Origin: Mesostigma viride
Taxonomy: Eukaryota > Streptophyta > Mesostigmatophyceae > Mesostigmatales > Mesostigmataceae
DNA length: 64,000 bases
Reading direction: 5' to 3'
Assembly (NCBI GenBank): GCA_009746045.1
Contig: RPFO01001139.1
Span: forward strand, 35,001-99,000
The translations under genes and the position numbers were made by a program. Below, one piece after another: positions 33,799 through 45,400 of the stretch (position 1 is the stretch's first letter; the number at the start of each line of letters is the position of its first letter). The notes under the pieces were generated by a model. The model was given only the letters and a program-made list of their open reading frames with translations. It made no database searches and was not told the DNA's origin.

Positions 33799-34917
33799 CA
33801 TTTGTTATGCGCCAGGCACGTGCTCGCTTTGCTAGCATTGCAGGCCGTGCCCCTGGCCTAGCGATCACGAACGAGCTTGGGGAAGGGGGGCCGACTAACA
33901 AGCAGAATTTACTAGCTGACCTCATTTATGCCGACGACATCACGCTCATCGAGAAGCCGGAGTCTGCCCAACTTTGGCTGGACTGCCTGGCGCTCGAGGC
34001 TCGGGCGGTTGGTCTAGAAATCAGCCCCAAAACGGAGGCCCTGGCCCTCGGCATGGCAGGGCCCCCACCTCCGCCTCTTAGACGATGCCGAGGTCAACTA
34101 CCCTCCTTCAGGCCGCTTCAAGCTGCTCGGCAGTTGGCTTCCCGACTGCGAGGACGACATGACGACACGGATGGGCATGGCGTGGGCGCACCTCCATGAC
34201 CACCGCCGCTGGTGGAGCAACCCCGCCCTACCCCGGATCGTCAAGCGTGACCTCTTCAAGGTCGTCATTCTGACGATCCTGACCTACGGCGCCGAGACGT
34301 GGACACTGATGCAGGAGCTGGAGCAACGACTCGACGGCGCCGTCACCAAGATGCTGCGCAAGGCCCTTAACATCCCCTTTGGTTTGCACATTAGTTATGA
34401 GGATTTGTACGCTGATTTGCCCTATGTTTCCCACATTATTAGGCACAGGCGCCTGGGCCTAGCCGGGCACCTGGCCCGCACAGATCAGGTAGATACATCA
34501 GATAGACTAGCTGGCACCAAGCCCGCCCAGCCTGGGCGATATGTCCTCACCTGGCGTGCCCCCGGCCGCGCGCGGCAGGGCCGCCACCCGTGGACTTTTC
34601 GTGATAGACTCGGCATGGACATGTGCTACACTAGACGTGACGGGCTCACCCCCGGGCAGCCTCCTGGTTTGTCTGTAATATGGAGGCAGATGGTGCGCAA
34701 GGATAGATGGCAAGTAGTGATGAAGGAGACCACCCCCAAGCCTGTGGGGGCTCCGCGTGTGACCAAGTATGGCATTCATAGCGATTCGGGCCGCGGTGCC
34801 CACACCCCTGTAACTAGGACCTAGATAGCTTATACCATCCATTCCATCCCATGTTCCCCTCCCACTGAGGACTTATGCTCACGTGACGCAGTCACGTGTC
34901 TATTAATTAATTAATTA
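33799..34917 (+). mobile_element. LINE family B, 5'-truncated copy with 12-bp target duplication
   Basis: ATTTGGTCACAC occurs at 33787-33798 and 34918-34929. The insert begins inside the RT domain (FVMRQARARFASIAG), includes LIYADDITLI at about 33923, changes frame near 34060-34160, and runs through the ORF2 C-terminus (LEQRLDGAVTKMLRKALNIP to GAPRVTKYGIHSDS) to the CACGTGAC hairpin and TTAATT tail. It inserted into an older minus-strand LINE remnant, part of which remains at 34930-35050. It is very similar to the minus-strand copy starting at 35163. Confidence 0.92.
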
Positions 34918-34929
34918 ATTTGGTCACAC

Positions 34930-35050
34930 GCGGAGCCCCCACTGACTTGGGGGTGGTCTCCTTCATTACTACCTGCCACCTATCCTTGCGAACCATCTGC
35001 CTCCAGATGACAGACATGCCAGGGCCGGGCTGCCCTGGCGTGAGCTAGCC
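34930..35050 (-). mobile_element. Older LINE family B-like remnant
   Basis: The reverse complement reads like the ORF2 end of family B (GGTAGTAATGAAGGAGACCA, then CCCCCAAGTCAGTGGGGGC and CTCCGCGTGTGACC). It is the target into which the 33799-34917 copy inserted. Its distal part is diverged. Confidence 0.65.
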
Positions 35051-35058
35051 CATTGCGA

Positions 35059-35162
35059 CATTAAATTAAATTATAACATGACTCCATTGGGAGATCATGT
35101 AGCACAATTCCTTGCTGCATGGATGGATGGAGGTGGGCGAAGCCGCGAAACCGAACTAAGCT
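35059..35162 (-). mobile_element. LINE family A 3' end, interrupted by a family B insertion
   Basis: The minus strand ends here with the family A hairpin (ACATGATCTCC and GGAGTCATGT, loop CAAT) and an AATTTAATTTAAT tail. The 3' UTR reads up to GAACTAAGCT at 35153-35162. That ten-base stretch recurs at 41101-41110, beyond the inserted family B element, where family A-like sequence (AAATTCTAAGCTA) resumes. Confidence 0.75.
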
Positions 35163-38100
35163 TATTAATTAATTCATTTATTCATTAATAGACACGTGAC
35201 TGCGTCACGTGAGCATAAGTCCGCAGTGGGAGGGGAACATGGGATGGAATGGATGGTGTAAGCTATCTAGGTCCTAGTTACAGGGGTGTGGGCACCGCGG
35301 CCCGAATCGCTATGAATGCCATACTTGGTCACACGCGGAGCCCCCACAGGCTTGGGGGTGGTCTCCTTCATCACTACTTGCCATCTATCCTTGCGCACCA
35401 TCTGCCTCCATATTACAGACAAACCAGGAGGCTGCCCGGGGGTGAGCCCGTCACGTCTAGTGTAGCACATGTCCATGCCGAGTCTATCACGAAAAGTCCA
35501 CGGGTGGCGGCCCTGCCGCGCGCGGCCGGGGGCGCGCCAGGTGAGGACATATCGCCCAGGCTGGGCGGGCTTGGTGCCAGCTAGTCTATCTGATGTATCT
35601 ACCTGATCTGTGCGGGCCAGGTGCCCGGCTAGCTAGGCCCAGGCGCCTGTGCCTAATAATGTGGGAAACATAGGGCAAATCAGCGTACAAATCCTCATTG
35701 ACTAATGTGCAAACCAAAGGGGATGTTAAGGGCCTTGCGCAGCAGCTTGGTGACGGCGCCGTCGAGGCGTTGCTCCAGCTACTGCGTCAGTGTCCAGGTC
35801 TCGGCGCCGTAGGTCAGGATCGTCAGAATGACGACCTTGAAGAGGTCACGCTTGACGATCCGGGGTAGGGCGGGGTTGCTCCACCAGCAGCGGTGGTCAT
35901 GGAGGTGCGCCCACGCCATGCCGATCCGTGTCGTCATGTCGTCCTCGCAGTTGGGAAGCCATTGAACTGCCGAGCAGCTTGAAGCGGCCTGAAGGAGGGT
36001 AGTTGACCTCGGCATCCTCTACTAAGAGGCGGAGTGTGGAGTGGGGGCCCTACCATGCCGAGGGCCAGGGCCTCCATTTTGGGGCTGATTTCTAGACCAA
36101 CCGCCCGAGCCTCGAGCGCCAGGCAGTCCAGCCAAAGTTGGGCAGACTCTGGCTTCTCGATGAGCGTGATGTCGTCGGCATAAATGCGGTCAGCTAGTAA
36201 ATTCTGCTTGTTAGTCGGCCCCCCTTCTCCAAGCCGTTCGTGATCGCTGGGCCAGGGGTACGGCCTGCAATGCTAGCAAAGCGAGCACGTGCCTGGCGCA
36301 TAACATAATCCACTACAATAATAAACAGGTACGGCGACAGGACGCAACCCTGCCAGACGCCGGTCTGCAGTGGGCATGGCAGGGTCAATGCCGTGTTGAG
36401 TGCGCACGGAAGTGGTCGACCCCTCATACAGCGTGCGGATGACGGTAATCAGGGGAGTGGGGACGCGAGCGCGAGCAAGTACAGCCCATAGAGCGTCCCA
36501 GAGGACAGAATCAAAAGCCTTGATGAAGTCGACGAAGATCAGGATGGCGGGAAACTCACCAGGTTGCAGGAGAGTGATTTCCTCGAAGAGGCGACGCGCG
36601 ACGAAGATGGCCATGACGGTGTTGCGCCCAGGACGGAAGCCCATTTGACTTTCCCCAAGGTTACAGTCGAGAGCAGAACGAAGGCGGTTGAGGATCATGC
36701 GCATGAACAACTTGAGTGCGGCGCTCTGGATGCAGACTCCTCTGTAGTTGGCGGGGTCGTCGGGGGAGCCTTTGTTTTTGTACAGCATAGTACGGTAGCT
36801 ATGCTGCCACTCAGGAATCGGCGGCGCGTCGGCAAGCAGGATCCGGTTGCAGACGTCAAGCAGGAATCCCGTGAGCGCCGTCAGCTTAATCACCAGGGCT
36901 GGGAGCTGGTCAGGTCCAACGGCGGCGTAGAAGCGGAGTTGCTTGGCGGCGGTGCTCAGCTCGAGCTCGATCGGTGAACGGCGGGAGCTCGTTGGGGTCG
37001 GCCAGGGGTTCCGTCAGGGCTGGACCGTACGTGTAGTCCTGCTTAGCGCGGCGGGCGGCGTGGGCGGCGCAGGGACGTCCGCAGGCGCTACTGCCAGGCG
37101 TGCGGCCGCCAGAGGGCCAAGCGGCGGAGGCGGCGGGGCGGGGCGCCACGCAGCCGGGACTGGGACTCAGCCGGAATACCATGTACTGGTCGAGCTGCTG
37201 CTGCGGGGAGCCAGAGAGCGTCCGCAGCGCCGGCTGCGCGCCGCCGGCGGGCCGTTGGGCGTGACGCAGGCGGGTCCAGGCGTACTTGCTTGCCGTGCTG
37301 GTCCTTAAGGAGGGCGAAGTACTCGCGGACATGAAGGTCCTCCTGCTCCTTGGTCGCCTGCCGGACGGCCGCCGGAGTGGTAATCGGCTTTGAGGCGGGC
37401 GCAGCGGGCGGGGTCGCTGTTGTCGCGCAGGGCTTGCCCGGCCTCATGCGATGAAGCCGGGGAGCCGGTGCAGGCTGGTGAAGCGGGGCGGGCGGCGGGG
37501 GGGCAGCAGGGCCCCGCCCGCGGGCAGCTTGTCAGCGAGGTGCCGAAGGGCCGATGCCGGGCCGGCAGCGAACAGCTGGGCGTGGCTGGCCGGGATGTCC
37601 AGCGCATTGACGAACGCCTCTGCCGCGCGCTTGTGGGCCCGTTTTTCAGGGAAGTCCTCCAGAGCCTCGTCAGATTTCTCAAGCAACTGAAGTGTGCGCA
37701 AATCAGGTGGTGCTGACGTGCTTACGAAAGGGCGAGGGGAATCGCAGGCGGATGCGGGCGGTGACGATGCGATGATCGGAGCGCACCAGGGGGATCACAT
37801 GCGAGCGAGCAGCTAGTACAGATCCTTGATGACGCTTGCGCATTCCAACATAGTCGATGCAGCGTTCAGTGCCAGTTGGCGAGGTGTGTGTGACCAAAGC
37901 ATCTGGATTAGTGGACTATGTGGAAAGCTGACGGCCGGTTTTCCAACCGCCCAGCTGACGCCCCTACCTCGGCCAATATGGCCGGCTGGCCTCGCCCCCG
38001 CCTTCAGCTCGCAGCTCTCTTTACCATCACTAAGCGCTCGGCCGACGACCTTTTGCAACCCTGCCCCGTTACCGAATCCACCTTCCTCTGCCACCTCCAG

Positions 38101-41100
38101 GACGTCTTCCGCCAGCACGTGTCGCCCATTGCTGTCAATGTGCGCACGCTGGCTGCTGAGCTCCCCACCATCCCCACCGCCACCGCCGCCCTCCTCGCCT
38201 CCACCCCCCCCCCTCCGCCTCCACCGACTCCATCACCGCCCAGCTCCGCGACATCGACCAGCGTCTTAAGGATAACGCCATCGCTATCGAGGTTCTGCAG
38301 AACACCGCAGGCCTCACCGCCCAGGCGGTGAAAGACATTGCCGCCAAGCCAGCCCCGGCTGGCCTGGCCGGCGATGCTCCTCCCATCACCACCTGGGCGG
38401 ACATGCTTAAGCAACACACCACCTCCACCACCTCCGCCGTCGCAGCCCAGCTTCAACGGCAGACGCTTGACCTCCGCGAGGAGGCCGAGCTCGCCAAGCG
38501 CAGCCTCAACGTCATTGTCAAGAATCTCAAGATGGAGGAAGGTGAGAATTCCGAGAAGCTTGCGCGTGCTTTTGAGAGAGAAATCCTTGATCGCATGGGC
38601 CTTACTGGTGAGATCGAGCTGGCCGCCCACCGCCTTCCCCGCGCGCGGGGTAAGGCAGGGCCGCCCCCGCTCCTTCTCACCTTTAAGACCCCGGCGGACA
38701 AGATTTCTTTTCTCCGACGCCGCAAGCGGCTCGAGAAGACTCTCTTCACCCTTGATGACGACTTGACCCTGGCGCAGCAACAACGGCGACGGGAGCTATG
38801 GCCGACCTACCTCCAGCTCCGGCAGACCAAGGCGGGGCAGCCGGTGTACTGGAAGGGGGCGGCCATCTACGTCGGCCACAAGCCCTGGCAGGCGACCCCC
38901 GCGGCCCCAGCGACTCCAGACGCCCCAGCTTAGGGGAATACAGCAGTAGTAGTGTAGAATAGATAGACCGTGGCCATGTACATGTACGCCTCCTAGAGGC
39001 CCTATTCCAGCTAAGCCACGCGCTTTATGTAATCATGTACATGTGTGCCTATGATGAGCCACACTCCAGACGATGCCTAGTTTTATTTAGTAATGCTGTG
39101 CCCATGCAGAGAGCTGCTCTCTGCTGAGATGCCACGCTCTAGTTTTTGTATAGCCATGATGATCTTCCCCCTCACAGGCATGCTCCCCCCTTACCCGGGC
39201 ATAGCGTGATAGACCATGAGGGTGCGGGTGCCCTGGTGCACCTAGAGCAGGGGTAGCTTACATTCCCACCCTTGCATGAAGTAGCCTAGAATGTATTAAA
39301 AGCCATATGCCCCTTCTCAGGGCTATGTGCTACATCTACTCCCAACGGAGTGATGTTGATAATTAATTAATTAATTAATTAATGTGGAAAGCGGGTGTTG
39401 GCAGTGACCAAATCGCATGTCGTAAGCAAATCAGCAAAAAGTTCGGTGTTGGCACTGGAGACCGTACCGTTGGGGGCGTGCTGACATCCGCCAGTACCCG
39501 GTGGCAGCGTTGCGTTGGCGTCCAGCAGCAGAGCGAGGTAGTTGCGACCAGGGATGCCGTTCGCCAGGTTAATTCTCCAGCGCAGCAAAGGAGTCCTTGC
39601 GATCATGTTCTGGGTGGCCGGAGCCGGGGTGCGTAACCGACGCCCACCGTCAGGGCGTAGGTCGAGTGGCCCTCCATCGAATGAAAAGTGGCCACAAGGA
39701 GCCGAGCGTTGACCAGCTGGGGTTCGCCCATATGTGGCGTACGGCGAGCGGGGAGCAGAGGAGACCGACGCCCCCGTTCCGGGTACGTGCCGTCGCCGCC
39801 TCCGTAGTAGAACCGCCAGCCGTCGATGTCGTCAGCAGCAAGGGCAGTTGATCCGCGGGCCGATGCAGTGCGCCTGTGTTCTTGGATTCCCAGGATGGCG
39901 ATATTATTGTCGATGCAGAAACCAATAAGATTGGAGACTCGATGGCACTGACAGTCGTCACTGCGCAGGCAGTGACAGCGGTCAGCGTCGGGCTGGAGCG
40001 TGCGGGCGTTGAAGGTGGCGATGACCAATGCAAGGGCGCGCGTTGACCGAAAAGGGGGGTGCACGGGCGGGGGTGGGGCCGGGCGGAGGTGGAGCAGGGT
40101 GGTGATGGGGGTGGGGGTGGAGGTAGTGGGGTAGGGGGGGCGGGTTGAGGACTTATGCTTTCAATCACCGTTTCGATTCTTCCTGCCAACGCGTCGAGGC
40201 GACGCCGACGGTTGGCTCGCCGGGGTGGCCAGGTAGAATGAGTCTGCGTCTGCACGCATAAGAAATGCGTGCATGCAGTCTGAGGAGGTTTCAGAGGCGG
40301 CCGCGCGAGGCGGGGCGAACCTGGCTCACTGCCGACCCGTTGCTCTCTCTCCGACAGCCCGAGGGCTGCGAAGGCAAAGGGGCGGGAAGGGGAGTTATGC
40401 AGATCCCACTGCTAGAGCCGCGGAGCTGCGGGGCCGCGAGCATCGTCATTGATAGGAGAGAAGGGTTCGCAGCGCGGGCTCCGGCTCAGGTGCAAAGCGA
40501 ATGAATTTATTAGGGGGACGGCCAAGCCTGGCAGCCATACCTGAGCTGAAGTTGCCCCGCCGGATCCCCACACGTGCTGGGGAGCAGGTGACCGTCGATG
40601 ATGGTGGCGATGGCGGTGACGGCGGGGGCCGAGCAGGGGGCTGGGGCGCTGGCACGGCGGTATCCATGGGGGTCGCCGTCATTGGTCAGGAAGGTCCTGG
40701 CCGTTAATGCGGACGATGAAGACGTCATTAAAGAGGCGGGCATGGATGCTGCACCGAAGTTGCGGGTTGGTCTGCTTGGCTGCCCGAGCCTCGTGGACCT
40801 CCGGCCGGTTCAGGGCGGCAGCCCGGGCCTCAAGCTGCTCCGGGGTATAGTAATCGTCGATGCTCAGTTGGGTATCGTGGAGTCAGGTTCCGGCGGGCCT
40901 TCTGCACCTGCAGTTTGTCCTCCTTGCGGTGGAATTCCACCAAGACAGGGGCGGCCGTCAGTGGGGCCGCCGAGCCGTCGTGCCGTTTTGATGACGACGC
41001 TTTGGGCCACGCCGAGCTTCCCCAGGAAGGGGTCGCCCCGGAGGTAGGTGCCCAGGCGTGCATCGTTGACATTCGAGGGGACGCCACGTACCACAATACT
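35163..41100 (-). mobile_element. LINE family B, long copy with ORF1 and ORF2, interrupted by an ORF1-only element
   Basis: It is flanked by GAACTAAGCT (35153-35162 and 41101-41110). From its 5' side at 41100 downward it holds an L1-type ORF1 (RRM-like region; VVRGVPSNVNDARLGTYLRG, then LVEFHRKEDKLQVQKARRNL) to about 40500. The AP-endonuclease N-terminal part (FNARTL, GIQEHRR, LLLDANA) follows at about 40064-39393. Its C-terminal part (YVGMRKRH, RSDHRIV) lies at 37900-37710, split by the element at 37929-39381. After a linker come the RT at about 36893-36000 (FVDFIKAFDSVLW, YADD at about 36175) and the C-terminal domain to 35240. It ends with the CACGTGAC hairpin and tail. Frames change several times in ORF1, the linker and RT, so it is inactive. 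About 4.5 kb without the insert; 5' end lies within ORF1. Confidence 0.88.
37929..39381 (+). mobile_element. ORF1-only (HAL1-like) non-autonomous retroelement, best copy
   Basis: ATGTGGAAAGC occurs at 37918-37928 and 39382-39392, so the insert boundaries are exact. ORF1 starts at an ATG at 37978 (MAGWPRPRLQLAAL) and ends at 38933. It contains a proline/alanine-rich segment, a coiled-coil-prone stretch (QRQTLDLREEAELAKRS), an L1 ORF1-type RRM-like core (NVIVKNLK, AHRLPRARG, LLTFKTPADK) and a C-terminal domain (DDDLTLAQQQRRRELW, HKPW). The frame changes once, in a 10-C run at 38204-38213. About 450 bp of 3' UTR follow directly, ending with the bulged hairpin and a TAAT tail. No endonuclease or RT is present. 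It interrupts the endonuclease of the surrounding LINE B and is therefore younger than it. Confidence 0.88.
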
Positions 41101-41110
41101 GAACTAAGCT

Positions 41111-41775
41111 AAATTCTAAGCTAAATTATAACATGACTCCATGGGGATATCATGTAGCACGTATTCCCTTGCGCGATGGATGGCTCCAGGTGCATGAGCG
41201 AAGCCGCAAAACCTAACTAAGCTAACTCGAAGCTAATATAGAAAATCCTGACTACTCTACTCAGCAAAGCGCCCCTTCCTTTTGGGGGGGGGGCCGGGGG
41301 GGGGCTTGCCCACAGGGGCTGGCGTGTCCGGGCCTGGACAATATGGTCTGCCACGTACCTCTTCTTGTTCTGCATAGCAGTTCAATTAGCAAGAGAGAGG
41401 GAGGACTTGCAGTACGTGTTCAAACTGGGCTGGGACACTAGGTCGGCCAGCAACTGCTGTGTATAGTTCAGGGCAGGTTCACCAACCTTTCTGGGAATGT
41501 CCTTGGGGCCAGGCCAGGTCAGGATATATGCCGCCCTGGCTGGCCAAGCCGCTGGGGGCCAGCCAGACCGAGGGCTGTTTCTATACCCATGACTGGTGCG
41601 AGCAAGATGTCCTACGAATGCTATCCTACGCTGCCTAATCTCGTCCGTAATGCGAGGCATACCCTTATACAAAGACTCTAATGACCTAGGTGTGGAAAAC
41701 CCTACATTCAGGACCAGTTGGAGCATCCTGTAAACCGTGCCGTCCAGCCGGGTGGCCATCTTCACGTCAGCCAGC
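41111..41775 (-). mobile_element. LINE family A, 5'-truncated copy
   Basis: The minus-strand end near 41120 has the family A hairpin, weakened by changes (ATCC in place of CTCC), and an AATTTAGCTTAG-like tail. Upstream in its own sense is the 3' UTR with AGCCGC, then the ORF2 C-terminal domain (VLNVGFSTPRSLESLYKGMP, QRRIAFVGHLART). The frame is disturbed near 41590. The 5' edge at about 41770 is approximate. Confidence 0.75.
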
Positions 41776-42437
41776 CATAATTTCAATGAACAAGTCTACA
41801 CATTTCCATCTCCATGCATATTCACCATCCTGATCGAAGACTCGAAAACGCGGAAAAGATATCGGCAGGCTCGAGCTACCATGGTCCGGATTCTCCCAAT
41901 TTCTGGTCTGCGCTGGCTGTCTCCTTGATGATGTCGTCTATTTATCATTCATTTTACGTGAGACAGCTATTCAGTGAGACAACTATTCCTGACAACTATT
42001 ATTTACTCATAACAGGTAGAGGGCATGCCTCAAGACTAAGATGCCTTACAACTCAGATTTACCTTACAAAGCAGCCCGAAGGCGTTCGCCCTACAGCAGA
42101 TCTTCAGTAATATTCCTACTTCAAAGCTTTGCGCTATGGCATACTTATGCACAGGGCTGAAAAAGAACCAAAAAGAGGGCTACCCTTGTCAAAAAGAAAC
42201 TGCGAAAATGTGCCAACCACCTGGAATATGGAATGTACAAACCAGGCGGGCAAAACTGCCTTTGCAACTGAAGGAAACAACACCAACTAAACCTCTGAAC
42301 AAAAACCTTTCCCTGGGTCTTCGTACCCCACTCCTTGACCCAGCATGAAGGCCTGATGAATATCTGGCATGTACTCCATAAGTGCACTGTACAGTATGGG
42401 CAGCGCCCCCCAGCAAGCGAGCACGCGCGCAGCCGCT
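41776..42437. other. Intergenic, RAP-gene 3' side; no gene recognised
   Basis: AT-richer sequence without a convincing open frame. The right part should contain the 3' UTR of the minus-strand RAP-domain gene. Confidence 0.4.
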
Positions 42438-45400
42438 CTAGTTCCAGTTTTCACCGATCAGCAGCGGCTCCCATCCGTGCGCCATGAGCAGCTTGCGTAT
42501 GAACGTGCGCTGCAGCTCCTCGTCCCCCCCCAGCCGCTCCCAGTCGCGCGCATGCACCGGCGCCACCCGCCACCCTTCCTGCTGCAGCGCCCGGTGCTCC
42601 AGCAGCACCTCGGGTGACAGCTGGCGGCGCGCTGCATCCGCAGGCCCCACGTATGCACCCTCGTGCAGCACGTCGATGGCAATGCCGCCGCCCCCCTCGA
42701 CCGCAAAGTCCACCCACAGCGCGCCATGGAAGACCGGCTGCCGCATGACGTGGCGCACGTGCAGCCGCTGGATGATGCTGGCAAACTCGCAGTGCATCTG
42801 GGTCCACTGCGGCGCCAGGCTGCTGGTGCCGTCACGCAGCGCGGCCACCTGCAGCGCCTGCATGACCGCATGGGCCGGCCAGGTGGCGCGCGCAGGGGAC
42901 CCAGGGGCCATACCCAGCACAACGAGCGCCCCCACGCGGCGCAGGTCCCGCCGTGACAGCGCCAGCAGCGGCGGCATGTTCCCCTCCCCACCTTGCGGTG
43001 CGCCCCTTCCCTCCCCACCTTGCAGGCCTGCACTCACGCGGTCGCCCTCCCTGCCCTCCCCCGCGGCCAACACCACGCGCCGGTACGCCTTGGACCATGA
43101 CGCAGGCATGGGCGGCGCGGGCTGGTGGGACAGCAGGCGCAGGAGGAGGGCGTCCAGCATGGAGGGGCCCCCAATGCGCACCAGCGCAAAGGACCAGGCC
43201 AGGTCCACCGCGTCTGCTGCCGCCATCTGCCACAGGTGGAAGGGGGCGCAAGCGGGCGCATCCACACTTGTGCCCGCAACAACAGGCTCCTCCGCGCCCT
43301 CTCCCCTGACAGCCCCCAACCGAGCATCCTCGCCCTGCCTGCTGTTGCCGCCGCTGGGGCGCCTCCCCTTGCTCTGCCCCACGCTCCTGCCATTGGCGGA
43401 ACGTCCCATGCTGCTCCCGCCATCGAGGGAAACCGGGGGAGCATCACCCCTGTGTGCGGCCGTGCCGTTGTCAGTGCCTGGATGGCTGCCCCACGGGCAC
43501 GGCACCACCGCTGCTTGAATGGCAGCAAACAGGCCGGGGGACACAAACCCGAGCGAAGCAAAGGCACCTGCCAGGGTGCGCAGCTGCTGCGGTGACAGGC
43601 AGGTAAGTGCGCCCCCGTACCCTCGCAGCACGCCCCCATCCCCCCTTCCCAACTCCGACGGTTGATGGTAGGACCCAGGCACCTCAGCAACACCCTCGCC
43701 ACTAGTGGCGCTACCAGCACCCGCCCCCCCCCCATCAGCTCCTCCTCGAGCGCCGCAAACACGGGGCGGCACGCGTGGCGGAAGCGGGCGTGTGCGTCCG
43801 CCAGCAGCACTAGCTGCCAGGGTGCCAGCGCCCGCAGGCCCTGCCGTGCCACCGCCACCTGGAGCGCCGCAAACAAGCCCCTGCCGGGCCTCTGCTCCTC
43901 TTGTTGTTGCAACGAGCCATCAGACAGCTCACCATCCACCACCGCCGCCGGCAGGGTGCCAGCCGAGTCTTGCCGGTTTGTACCATCGTGGCGCCACGTG
44001 GCGAGATGCGAGGCGCTCTCCCCCCTGGCCACCGCGTGCGCCAGCATCACCAGCTGCTGCAGCGAGAAGGGGCGCACCTCGACCGCCACCATGTTGTCAA
44101 GCGCTGAAGCCACGCCGGCTTCCATCAGAAACCCTCGTGACAGGGACAGGCCCCCGAGGATGTCCGCCACCCCCTGGGGGGAGAAACCGCGCGTGCCCCT
44201 TGCCCCCATCTCCTCCAGCACCAGCGCGCGCAGGGGCGATGGGCGTGGGGCAAGTGCCGGGGGGGGGGGGGAATACGCTGGCGGCAGAACCGCTCATGTC
44301 ATGAGCAGCGGGCGTTGCGTCGGCAGCACCTTCCAGGTCGTGGGGGAAGATCGCCGTTTCCGACGACACATCGGCAGCCGTCCAGTCCCCTACATCACCG
44401 GCGTGGTCACCAAAAAGGCTGCTCTCTTCACCACCATAAACACCATCATGGCCATCGACACTATTGCCACCACCGCCACCAACACTGTCACCGCCCCCTT
44501 GGTCGTCCAGGTGGCCCAGGGTGCCCAGCGCGCGCACTAGCGCCGCCAACTCATCGGGCGCCAGCGAGGACAACAAAGGGCGGGGCGGCGGTGATGGGTG
44601 CGGTGGCGACACTACCCCATCGCAAACGCTTGGCCTTGGCCTTGTTGCCGCTGCGTCTGCCACCAGAGCTAGTGCGGACGCCAGCACATGCGGAATGCCA
44701 TGCGGCGATGAGGGGGTTGTCTGGGTGGGCCGCTGCCGCTGTTTCTGAGGAGAGGGAACTGTCGTTACGCCACCACCGCCGCCACCATTGGCATGACTTC
44801 CCACAGGCCCCAGCGCAGGCCATGCCGGTGGAGCACCGTGCAGCCTGTGGTGGAGCGCCGCCACGTGCCAGCTGTCATCATACGCACCCAGAACAATGCA
44901 CGCCAGCTGGGCCACGTCCACCTCGAGGATGACATCATCGCGCACGCTGATGTCATCCACAAGTGCACCCCTAACAGTATCGCCCCCACCATCACCGCTG
45001 CCCAGTCTACTTCTCGCATGCGCCCACCCGCTGCCTCCCCTTGCTCCGCTACCCACCACAGGCACCTTGGCAGCCGCACTCCCCCCCTGAGACCGCTGTC
45101 GGCGTGCCGCCTCCGCCACAACGTGCGCCAGAAGTGCTTCCCCTGATGCCGCTAATGAGGACAGGAGGTGCTGTTGCTGGTCTAGTTGTTCACGCTGTTG
45201 CTGGTGTTGTTGTCGTTCGTCCGAGAGCGGCGGTTCACCAGCCACGCTGGCACGGGCACTATCACCACCGCCACCACAGCATGACGCAGCGGCGGCGGCC
45301 ACCCGCGCCAGGTCAAGCAGCGTGGGGCCTTGCAGCCGCAACAGGGGGTGGGTGGGATGAGGGGGTGAGGAACCGCGTTTGGCTGCACAGCCCCCCTCCG

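Noticed and set aside
43034-44304. Several long frames on the plus strand opposite the RAP-domain gene
   Set aside because: High GC keeps antisense frames open; they show Pro/Arg/Ala-rich composition without motifs, whereas the minus strand has a clear RAP domain.
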